19,894 nt of DNA, taken from positions 1-19,894 of the forward strand of contig CBFGSA010000044.1 of NCBI GenBank assembly GCA_965651365.1, given 5' to 3'. The notes beneath the pieces are model-generated. The model searched no databases. It saw nothing but the letters and a program-made list of their open reading frames with translations, and had not been told where the DNA came from. A program made the translations under genes and the position numbers. Of this stretch, positions 6,540 to 12,977 are shown piece after piece. Source of the DNA: DASSBG01 sp965651365 (lineage in GTDB: Bacteria > Pseudomonadota > Gammaproteobacteria > Xanthomonadales > Rhodanobacteraceae). Positions within the stretch are counted from its first letter, which is position 1. Every line of letters starts with the position of its first letter.

Positions 6540-7638
6540 CGCCCAGCCCGCCCTGAAGAACGACCGCTTGCTGCGCGCCCTGCGCCGCCAGAGCGTCGAC
6601 ACCACGCCGATCTGGATCATGCGCCAGGCCGGACGCTACCTGCCTGAATACCGGGCCACGCGCGAAAAGGCCGGCAGCTTTCTGAGCCTGGCCAAGACGC
6701 CGGAGCTGGCCTGCGAGGTCACCGTGCAGCCGATCCGGCGTTTCGAGCTGGATGCGGCGATCATCTTCTCCGACATCCTGACCATTCCCGATGCGATGGG
6801 CCTGGGCCTGCACTTCGTGACCGGCGAGGGGCCGCACTTGCGTAATCCCGTGCGCGACCGGGCCGCCATCGACACGCTGGGCCTGCCGGACATGGAGACG
6901 GAGCTGCGCTATGTGATGGATGCGTTGCGCGTGACACGGCGTGAGCTGGGCGGCAAGGTGCCTCTGATCGGCTTTTCCGGCAGCCCGTGGACGCTGGCCT
7001 GCTACATGGTCGAAGGCCACGGCAGCCGCGACTTCGGCCAGGTGCGCGCGCTGGGCCTGAATGATCCGGATGCGATGCACGCCCTGCTGGATTTGCTGAC
7101 TCGCTCGGTGATCGACTACCTGCGCGCCCAGGTTGCCGCCGGCGCCCAGGCGGTGATGGTGTTCGACAGTTGGGGCGGGTTGCTGGGGCCTGCGCCGTAT
7201 CGCGAGTTTTCCGGACAGTATCTGGCCCGGATTGCGGCCGCACTGGCGGCCGACGACGCTTGTCGCGATGTTCCCGTGATCCTGTTCAGCAAGGGTGCCA
7301 ACCAGCACCTGGCCGATCTGGCCGGCAGCGGTTGCGCCGCACTGGGTGTCGACTGGACCATCGATCTGGCCGACGCCCGCCGCGCCACCGGCGGCAAGGT
7401 CGCGCTGCAGGGCAATCTCGATCCGGCGGTGCTGCGTGCCGCTCCGGCCGTGATCCGTGCCGAAACGGCCAAGGTCATCGACAGCTACGGCGACGGCCCC
7501 GGCCACGTCTTCAACCTCGGCCATGGCATCACGCCGGATATCGACCCGGATCATGTTGCGGTGCTGGTCGACGCCGTGCATGAGCTTGGCCGCGGCCGCG
7601 CGCTGGGGAGTGGGAGAGCGAGCACGCAGGGTGGATAA
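6529..7638 (+). CDS. hemE: uroporphyrinogen decarboxylase
   Basis: Decarboxylates the four acetate side chains of uroporphyrinogen III to give coproporphyrinogen III in haem synthesis. It is cofactor-free and cytoplasmic. The start is GTG 6529, preceded by GGAGG with 6-nt spacing and lying inside the end of the WGR gene. Motifs are PIWIMRQAGRYLPEYR (27-42) with the substrate arginines, FSDILTIPDAMGLGLHF with catalytic Asp82, GFSGSPWTLACYMVEG, FDSWGGLL, GNLDPAVL and FNLGHGITPDIDPDHV. At 369 aa it is about 15 residues longer than E. coli HemE. The extra tail RALGSGRASTQGG (357-369) is low-complexity and encoded by a G-rich repeat that overlaps the gene end, so the natural stop was probably moved by that element. 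Confidence 0.97.
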   Translation: MSTDAQPALKNDRLLRALRRQSVDTTPIWIMRQAGRYLPEYRATREKAGSFLSLAKTPELACEVTVQPIRRFELDAAIIFSDILTIPDAMGLGLHFVTGEGPHLRNPVRDRAAIDTLGLPDMETELRYVMDALRVTRRELGGKVPLIGFSGSPWTLACYMVEGHGSRDFGQVRALGLNDPDAMHALLDLLTRSVIDYLRAQVAAGAQAVMVFDSWGGLLGPAPYREFSGQYLARIAAALAADDACRDVPVILFSKGANQHLADLAGSGCAALGVDWTIDLADARRATGGKVALQGNLDPAVLRAAPAVIRAETAKVIDSYGDGPGHVFNLGHGITPDIDPDHVAVLVDAVHELGRGRALGSGRASTQGG

Positions 7639-7679
7639 GCGCGCTTGCGAGCGCATCCACGCACGATTCCCGATTCCCG
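7605..7679. repeat. degenerate heptamer element between hemE and the response regulator gene
   Basis: GGGGAGT (7605-7611) and GGGAGAG (7612-7618) on the left face two ATTCCCG units (7666-7672, 7673-7679) on the right. Between them is a strong stem: GTGGAT (7631-7636) with ATCCAC (7655-7660), and GCGC (7639-7642) with GCGC (7651-7654), with AA bulged. The hemE stop TAA (7636-7638) lies in the stem. Architecture resembles the clearer elements at 17815 and 19284, but the unit match is weaker. The central stem could serve as a bidirectional terminator for the convergent genes. Confidence 0.5.
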
Positions 7680-7686
7680 GCCAAAG

Positions 7687-8385
7687 CTATTCCCGCAGCA
7701 GTTTGCGTAGTGTCGGCAGGTTGCGGCGGCTGACCGGCAGGCGCTCGTCGCAGCCGTCTATGCGCGCTTCGGCGTGGCCGTCGGCCAGGCTGCGGATACC
7801 CAGCAGGCGCTCGCGCGGCACCAGACAGTTGCGGTGCAGGCGCAGCAGGCGATCGGGGTGGGCTTCGTGCAGGGATTTCAGTGAATCCTCCAGCAGGACT
7901 TCGCCATCGGCCAGGTGCGCGGTGACGTATTTGTCCTCGGCGGCCAGATAGAGCACGTCGTCCAGCGCGATGCGGCGATCCTCGCCGCCGACTCGCGCGT
8001 GCAGCCACGCCGATCGGCCTCGTTCGGCGGCGAGCTCGCGCACGCGCTTGAGCGCACGTTCGAGTCGCTGCCGGCTGACCGGCTTGAGCAGGTAGTCGCT
8101 GGCGCGCACGTCCCAGGCGTCGATCGCGTGTTGCTCGTAGGCGGTACAGAACACCACCTGCGGCGGATGCGGCAGTTCGCGCAGACGGCGCGCGGCGTCG
8201 ATGCCGTCCAGGCCCGGCATCTGGATATCGAGCAGCAACAGGTCGGGCTGCAGTTCCACGCAGGCCGTGAGCGCGGCCTCGGCGTCGCCGACGCTGGCCA
8301 GGATTTCGACATCGTCAATTTCGGCCAGCAGCGCCTGCAGGCGTCGTCGCGCCAGAGGCTCGTCGTCAGCCAGAATCAGCTTCAT
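7687..8385 (-). CDS. LytTR family response regulator (AlgR-like)
   Basis: A 232-aa two-component regulator. The N-terminal CheY-like receiver (1-118) has acidic residues DDE at 7-9, phospho-acceptor Asp53 in LLLDIQMPGLDG, and Lys101 in DYLLKPVS. The C-terminal LytTR DNA-binding domain (about 125-232) shows DDVLYLAAEDKYVTAHL, the LHRNCLVPRERL helix region and a final LPVSRRNLPTLRKLL segment. Relatives include AlgR and other LytR/AlgR regulators. The gene starts inside the end of the sensor kinase gene (ATGA, 8382-8385), so the two are coupled and almost certainly a cognate pair. It converges on hemE with 48 bp between stops. Target genes cannot be read from the window. Confidence 0.94.
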   Translation of the reverse strand: MKLILADDEPLARRRLQALLAEIDDVEILASVGDAEAALTACVELQPDLLLLDIQMPGLDGIDAARRLRELPHPPQVVFCTAYEQHAIDAWDVRASDYLLKPVSRQRLERALKRVRELAAERGRSAWLHARVGGEDRRIALDDVLYLAAEDKYVTAHLADGEVLLEDSLKSLHEAHPDRLLRLHRNCLVPRERLLGIRSLADGHAEARIDGCDERLPVSRRNLPTLRKLLRE

Positions 8386-9431
8386 CGTGGCATGCCCTGC
8401 AAGGGAATGTGTACGGTCACGCGATACATGGCCCCCTCAAGGCCGGTTTCGATGCGCGCCCGTTCGCCGTAGTGCCAGGCCAGACGATGGCGCACATTGT
8501 CCAGCGCATGGCCGTGGCCCGAGTGGCTGGAAGGCGCGTCCTCGGAACGGGAATTGCGCACCGTGATGTGCAGTGTGTCCTGTGCGCGCCGTGTCGACAG
8601 GCCCACCACGCCACCGGCACGGCTGGCCTGGATGCCGTGGTGAATGGCATTCTCCACCAGTGGCTGCAGCAGCAGGCGTGGCAGGGGCAGATTGCGTGGC
8701 GCCTGTGCCAGGTCGCGTTCGATCCGCAGCCGGTCATCCAGGCGCAACTGCTCGATGGCCAGGTAGCGATCGATCAGGTCCAGCTCCTCGCCCAGGGTCC
8801 AGGGCCGCTTGTCGGCGCCCAGCGCGGCTCGAAACAGTTCGGACAGGTTTTCGACCGTCTTTTCAGCGGCGTCCGGATCAACCCGGACCAGCGCCGCCAC
8901 GGTGTTCATGCTGTTGAACAGAAAGTGCGGCCGGATGCGCGCCTGCAACGCCTCGACCTGGGCCCGCGAGGCTGCCTGCAGACGTTCCTGCCATTGCGCC
9001 AGCACGTAGAAGTAGCGCAGCAGCGCCGCGCCGACCAAGGCCGCGATGGCGGTATTGCCGATCACGAAACGCAGCCCTTCGTCGGGTGCCAGCCCGGTCT
9101 GCAGCCGCTGATCCAGCCACCACACCACCACGCTGGCCAGCAGCACCGCCAGCACGATCAGCAACCACACGATCGAGTAGGCGGCCACTGCCGGCAGCCG
9201 CTCCAGCGCCGGACGCAGCTTGCACAGGCACACCCCGCACACCAGCGCCAGCCAGGCCGCGAACAGGGTCGCCACGCCGATGCTGTCCAAGCCCAGCGTG
9301 CTGCCCGGCGCCAGCAGCATCACCAGCACCACCAGCCCCGCCAGCAACAGCAGCGCAAACAGCACCGGCAGCCCGCAGAAATCCGGCAGCCGGGTGCGTC
9401 GGGGTCTGTCCGGAGCCGCCGCGTTCACCAT
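8382..9431 (-). CDS. membrane sensor histidine kinase, His_kinase/LytS-AlgZ family
   Basis: A 349-aa inner-membrane sensor. Four hydrophobic segments lie near residues 21-41, 49-70, 82-105 and 122-146 with no large periplasmic domain. They are followed by the His_kinase (PF06580) block RIRPHFLFNSMNTVAALV with phospho-accepting His169, then an ATPase domain with LLLQPLVENAIHHGI (N-box Asn261) and the glycine-rich GHGHALDNVRHRL. This is the AlgZ/FimS-type architecture. The frame opens at 9449, but I prefer the ATG at 9429-9431 (MVNAAAPDRP), because TACATT lies exactly 6 nt before it and would otherwise be translated. It overlaps the response regulator gene by 4 nt. The upstream region is a REP-type element. 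Confidence 0.92.
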   Translation of the reverse strand: MVNAAAPDRPRRTRLPDFCGLPVLFALLLLAGLVVLVMLLAPGSTLGLDSIGVATLFAAWLALVCGVCLCKLRPALERLPAVAAYSIVWLLIVLAVLLASVVVWWLDQRLQTGLAPDEGLRFVIGNTAIAALVGAALLRYFYVLAQWQERLQAASRAQVEALQARIRPHFLFNSMNTVAALVRVDPDAAEKTVENLSELFRAALGADKRPWTLGEELDLIDRYLAIEQLRLDDRLRIERDLAQAPRNLPLPRLLLQPLVENAIHHGIQASRAGGVVGLSTRRAQDTLHITVRNSRSEDAPSSHSGHGHALDNVRHRLAWHYGERARIETGLEGAMYRVTVHIPLQGMPR

Positions 9432-9437
9432 GCGCGC

Positions 9438-9467
9438 AATGTACCGCAAGCTTCAACTCACCGTCAT
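9438..9467 (-). promoter_or_regulatory. candidate sensor-kinase promoter adjoining a REP element
   Basis: On the minus strand TACATT (9443-9438) ends 6 nt before the proposed ATG. ATGACG (9467-9462), 18 bp further upstream, matches TTGACA at 4 of 6 and is the terminal sequence of the palindromic element 9462-9567. No Shine-Dalgarno precedes the ATG. Transcription would start at the AUG. Confidence 0.4.
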
Positions 9468-9567
9468 TCCGGACGGCGCATGGCGCTGATCCGGAATCCA
9501 CCAGGTTACGTGGCGTTTGAGGCAGGCAAGTGGGCCCCGGATATCGCTGCGCGATTCCGGGGTGACG
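9462..9567. repeat. paired REP-type palindromic element upstream of the sensor kinase
   Basis: The left unit begins CGTCATTCCGGACGGCGCAT and ends GATCCGGAATCCAC (to about 9502). The right unit read on the minus strand begins CGTCACCCCGGAATCGCGCA and ends ATCCGGGGCCCAC. The two are head-to-head, about 106 bp in all, with the same outline as 6109-6217. It lies between the divergent-facing upstream end of the kinase gene and the 3' end of the carboxylesterase gene. Confidence 0.8.
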
Positions 9568-9615
9568 GGAGAGGTGCGGAGTGACAGGCGGGGAGTGCGG
9601 CGGGCTTCTTGCGGG

Positions 9616-10296
9616 TCAGGCGAGCAGGATGGGTGCAAGCCAGGCCTGCAGGGCCTGGATTTCCTCCATGCAAACCTGGTGCGCCATGGGCCAGGCGTGC
9701 CAGTCGACCGTGTAACCCAGTTCGCGCAGGGCATTGCGCGAGCGTTCGCCCAGGATCAGCGGCACCACCGGATCGACGCTGCCGTGGCCCCAGAAGATCG
9801 GGAGGCCGGCGTTGGCCGGGCTGCGCTCGGCGGCCAGGCGATCAGCCAGCGGCAGGTAGCTGGACAGCACGACCAGTCCGGCGAGTTTCTTCGCATGGCG
9901 CAGTCCGCAGCTCAGTGCAATGGCACCGCCCTGGGAAAAACCGGCCAGCAGGATGTTCTTGTCGGGCACACCGCGTTGGTTTTCATGCGCGATCAGGGCT
10001 TCAACCTGGGCGACGGACTGCATGATGCCCTCGGCATCCTGCTTGTCGGCGATGTCCAGGCCGACGATATCGTACCAGGCGCGCATGCGCATGCCGCCGT
10101 TGATGGTGACCGGCCGCACCGGCGCATTCGGGAACACGAAGCGCAGTGCGGGCCAGTGCGGCGCCACCAGTTGCGGCACGATCGGCACGAAGTCGTTGCC
10201 ATCGGCGCCCAGGCCATGCAGCCAGATGATGCTGTGGGTGGGCGTTGCACCGGTTTCCTTTTCGATGCATTCGAGCAGGTTCGGATCTTTGCTCAT
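9616..10296 (-). CDS. carboxylesterase / phospholipase family alpha/beta hydrolase
   Basis: Cytoplasmic alpha/beta hydrolase of the PF02230 family (YpfH/EstB-like), 226 aa, usual length. Catalytic residues are visible: nucleophile Ser121 in LAGFSQGGAIAL, Asp175 in GHGSVDPVVP, and His206 in PMAHQVCMEE. The HGLGADGNDF oxyanion loop (28-37) is typical. Members hydrolyse short-chain acyl esters, and the natural substrate is unknown. The frame is open upstream to 10503, but the ATG at 10294-10296 overlaps the prolyl oligopeptidase stop as ATGA. MSKDPNLLECIEKE is the family N-terminus, so the two genes form a coupled pair. No signal peptide is present. Confidence 0.94.
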   Translation of the reverse strand: MSKDPNLLECIEKETGATPTHSIIWLHGLGADGNDFVPIVPQLVAPHWPALRFVFPNAPVRPVTINGGMRMRAWYDIVGLDIADKQDAEGIMQSVAQVEALIAHENQRGVPDKNILLAGFSQGGAIALSCGLRHAKKLAGLVVLSSYLPLADRLAAERSPANAGLPIFWGHGSVDPVVPLILGERSRNALRELGYTVDWHAWPMAHQVCMEEIQALQAWLAPILLA

Positions 10297-12467
10297 GGCT
10301 TGGCGCTGTTCGTGTTTTTCAGCGCCTGTGGCGGCAGCTCCAGTTCCTGCGCAAAAAAGCCCAGGGCGAGCGCCGCGTTGCCCACCCGCTGGCTGAATGG
10401 CGCGCCGATGCCATGCCCGGCATGCATCCGGGTCAGGAGCAGGATCGGCATGCCGGAGGTACTGGCCGTCTGCAGCGCCGCGGTGAACTTGCGTGATTGC
10501 CACGGGGCAACGCGCGGGTCGTTGACACCGGTGGTCATCAGCACCGCCGGGTAGCGGGTGCCGACCTTGACGTTCTGCAGCGGCGAGTAGGCCAGGGTGG
10601 CCTTGAACTGGGCGTCGTCGTGGATGTCGCCGTATTCGGGTACGTTGTACTTGCCGTTGGCGAAGTGGGTCTGGTGGCGCGGCATGTCGTAGATGCCGAC
10701 CATCGACACCACGGCCCGGCAGTCGCGCGGGTGCTGCACGATCTGGCTGCCCATCAGCAGGCCGCCGTTGCTGCCGCCCATGATGCCGAGGTGGCGGCGA
10801 TCGGTCCAGCCCGAATCGACCAGGGCCATGGCCGCGGCATGGAAGTCGTCGAACACGTTCTGCTTGTCCAGCTTCTGGCCTTGCCTGTGCCAGCGCTGGC
10901 CGAATTCGTTGCCGCCGCGGGTATTGGCCACGGCATACACGCCGCCGCGCTCGAGCCAGGCCAGCTTGTCGCCCAGAAAGCGCGGCGCCATTGGAATGTC
11001 GAAGCCGCCGTAGCCATAGAGAATGGCCGGATTGCGGCCGTTCGGTCGCACGCCGTCGGCGGCCAGCACGGTGACCGGGATGCGCGTGCCGTCCTGCGAC
11101 ACGGCCTCCAGCCGATGGGCCTTGATGCGGCTGTAGTCGGCGGCGGGCACCACCGAGAACACGGTCTTGAGGCTGCCGTTGTCGGCATCAAAGGCATCCC
11201 AGCGGGTGGGAACGGTCCAGCCCGACCAGCTGATCAGGGCCGTGGAGCTGGTGGCGGACGAGGCGATGGCGCCGACGCTGATGCCAGCGTCGGGCAGCGC
11301 CAGGCGGCGCACGAAAGTGGCCTTGGCGTCGTATTGTTCCACCCACCAGTCCGGCCCCCAGCTGCGGGTGACCAGAAAGCCGTCGGCGATCGGCGCCACG
11401 TTTTGCAGCGCGCCGTAGCGCTGCGCCAGCAGCGGCTCAGCCTTGTCGTTGACGGTGACCGCCAGCAGCTTGCCGCGCGGCGCATCGGCAAAGCTCATCA
11501 CGGCCAGGCGCGCGCCCAGCCACGCGGCGCCGCGCACATTGGCTTCACTGCCCAGCGCCTTGTGCCACTGGCCCTCGCGCCGCAGCCAGACATCGGCCGG
11601 ACCGCCGTCACCACGGTTGGCCAGCACCGCCAGTGTCTTGCCGTCCGGCGCCGGCAGCAGCCGGTATTCGGCGATTTCCGAGAAGTCCTGGCCGAACACG
11701 ACGCGATCGCTGGACGCCGACTGGCCCAGTACATGGTGCACCAGGGCCGCATTGAATTGCTTTACAGCTTCGCCTTTGGCCGGCGGCGGAAAACGCACGT
11801 ACACGAAGCCGTTGCCGTCGGCATCCCAGGCCAGGCCCTGCGGCGTGGTACCGCCGCCAGCCCAGGGCAGGCGGTCATCGAGCGTCTTGCCGGATTTGAG
11901 ATCGAGCACGTGGATCGTGGTCAGTTCGCTGCCACCCTCGGCCGTGCCCCAGGCCAGATGACGGCCGTCGGGCGCCGGCCAGTAGCCGGTGATCGCGGTG
12001 CTGCCGCCCTCGGCGTTGGGATTGATCAGTACCCGCGACGAACCCTTGGGCCAGGCTTGCGCTACCAGCACGGCCTGGGGCTGGGGTGGCGTCTCGCGCA
12101 GGAAGAACAGCGTGCCATCGACCAGCCGTGGACCGGAGCGGGTGGTCGAGGTGATGGCGAGCGCACGCACGCGCTTGCTCATCGTCGGCGCCAGCGGCAT
12201 GGCGTCGATCACTTTTTCGGTATGCGCATTCTGCGCCGCGATCCATGCCTTGACCTCCGGGTTCTCGCCGTCGTCCAGCCAGCGCCATGGGTCCGCGACG
12301 CGGGTACCGTGCAGCATGCTGGATGCCGCATGCCGGGGCGAGGCCGGTGGCTGCGGCACCACAGGCGCGGCTGAAACCAGGCTCACATCGGGACGGGTGG
12401 CGTTCTCCTGTGCTGCCGCTGGCAAGGCGGTGCACAAGGCAAGGGCAAGCACGACAGACAGACGCAT
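10293..12467 (-). CDS. exported prolyl oligopeptidase (S9A family)
   Basis: A 724-aa serine peptidase cleaving after proline in short peptides, probably periplasmic. MRLSVVLALALCTALPAAAQ is a clean signal peptide (1-20). The N-terminal beta-propeller region starts with DPWRWLDDGENPEVKAWI, a hallmark of S9A enzymes. The C-terminal hydrolase domain carries NTRGGNEFG, the nucleophile Ser566 in GIMGGSNGGLLMG, Asp650 in GVNDPRVAPWQS and His685 in MHAGHGIG. The reading frame extends to 12527, but the ATG at 12465-12467 gives the signal peptide and has GGAG about 8 nt upstream. TTGGCG (12522-12527) and TATGAT (12498-12503) form a plausible promoter on the minus strand. The stop overlaps the carboxylesterase start. 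Confidence 0.95.
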   Translation of the reverse strand: MRLSVVLALALCTALPAAAQENATRPDVSLVSAAPVVPQPPASPRHAASSMLHGTRVADPWRWLDDGENPEVKAWIAAQNAHTEKVIDAMPLAPTMSKRVRALAITSTTRSGPRLVDGTLFFLRETPPQPQAVLVAQAWPKGSSRVLINPNAEGGSTAITGYWPAPDGRHLAWGTAEGGSELTTIHVLDLKSGKTLDDRLPWAGGGTTPQGLAWDADGNGFVYVRFPPPAKGEAVKQFNAALVHHVLGQSASSDRVVFGQDFSEIAEYRLLPAPDGKTLAVLANRGDGGPADVWLRREGQWHKALGSEANVRGAAWLGARLAVMSFADAPRGKLLAVTVNDKAEPLLAQRYGALQNVAPIADGFLVTRSWGPDWWVEQYDAKATFVRRLALPDAGISVGAIASSATSSTALISWSGWTVPTRWDAFDADNGSLKTVFSVVPAADYSRIKAHRLEAVSQDGTRIPVTVLAADGVRPNGRNPAILYGYGGFDIPMAPRFLGDKLAWLERGGVYAVANTRGGNEFGQRWHRQGQKLDKQNVFDDFHAAAMALVDSGWTDRRHLGIMGGSNGGLLMGSQIVQHPRDCRAVVSMVGIYDMPRHQTHFANGKYNVPEYGDIHDDAQFKATLAYSPLQNVKVGTRYPAVLMTTGVNDPRVAPWQSRKFTAALQTASTSGMPILLLTRMHAGHGIGAPFSQRVGNAALALGFFAQELELPPQALKNTNSAKP

Positions 12468-12497
12468 GGTGGCGCTCCACGAAAAGCAAAGGCCAAG

Positions 12498-12527
12498 ATC
12501 ATAGGCGTCCGCGCCGCAATTCGCCAA
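12498..12527 (-). promoter_or_regulatory. candidate promoter of the prolyl oligopeptidase gene
   Basis: On the minus strand, TTGGCG (12527-12522, 4 of 6 to TTGACA), an 18-bp spacer, then TATGAT (12503-12498, 5 of 6 to TATAAT), leaving about a 25-nt leader with GGAGCG before the ATG at 12467. Confidence 0.5.
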
Positions 12528-12601
12528 CTGGCTCCCGATTCGGCGTATTGCGCGAGAGTAGTCTGACTCGGGATGTCCTCCTTTGGCAGTGGAGAATGCG
12601 C

Positions 12602-12946
12602 ATGCGCATGTTCCGGTTCGGATTGATTCTGTGGTTCCTGGGCATGGGGGTCGGCATGGCCGCCACGGCGGATGAGTTTCTGTATGGCCAGACGACGGCG
12701 GCCAACGGCAGCATGCCGTATCGCTATTTCGTGCCGCCGACCTACGATGCCGGCCACAGCTATCCGCTGATCCTGTTCCTGCACGGCGCCGGCGAGCGCG
12801 GCAGCGACAACGAGCAGCAACTGGCCAACTACCGGATCTACATCACCGGCCTTATGCCGATGGCTTCGAGCCGTTCTGAGTTTCAGGTCTTCCCGCGTCA
12901 GCCACAAGATCCCTGTTCATGCCGTCCATTCGCGAATGCGGCATAA
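12602..12946 (+). pseudogene. truncated secreted alpha/beta-hydrolase (esterase/LpqC-like) remnant
   Basis: The open frame codes 114 aa. It starts with a signal peptide (MRMFRFGLILWFLGMGVGMAATA) and continues with the N-terminal part of a PHB-depolymerase or LpqC-like hydrolase: SMPYRYFVPPTY, then YPLILFLHGAGERGSDN, the oxyanion-loop strand and HGxG motif. Family resemblance stops after NEQQLANY (about residue 80). The remaining residues have no recognisable pattern, and no GxSxG nucleophile, Asp or His region follows. Relatives are typically well over 200 aa, so about two thirds of the domain is missing. GGAG with 7-nt spacing supports ATG 12602, with in-frame ATGs at 12596 and 12608. The stop TAA falls in the -10-like box of the next gene, as if a deletion joined the esterase front to the oxidoreductase promoter. 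A short expressed secreted peptide is possible but less likely. Confidence 0.65.
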
Positions 12947-12947
12947 T
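12942..12947 (+). promoter_or_regulatory. -10-like box of the oxidoreductase gene
   Basis: CATAAT, 5 of 6 to TATAAT, lies 30 nt before the ATG at 12978 and overlaps the stop of the truncated esterase. No convincing -35 hexamer is seen at 16-18 bp. Confidence 0.35.
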
Positions 12948-12977
12948 CGCAACAGGATTGAGCCTCTTGGTGACGAC

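Noticed and set aside
10497..12374. 625-codon open frame on the plus strand
   Set aside because: Mirror image of the prolyl oligopeptidase gene. Composition is typical of an antisense shadow.
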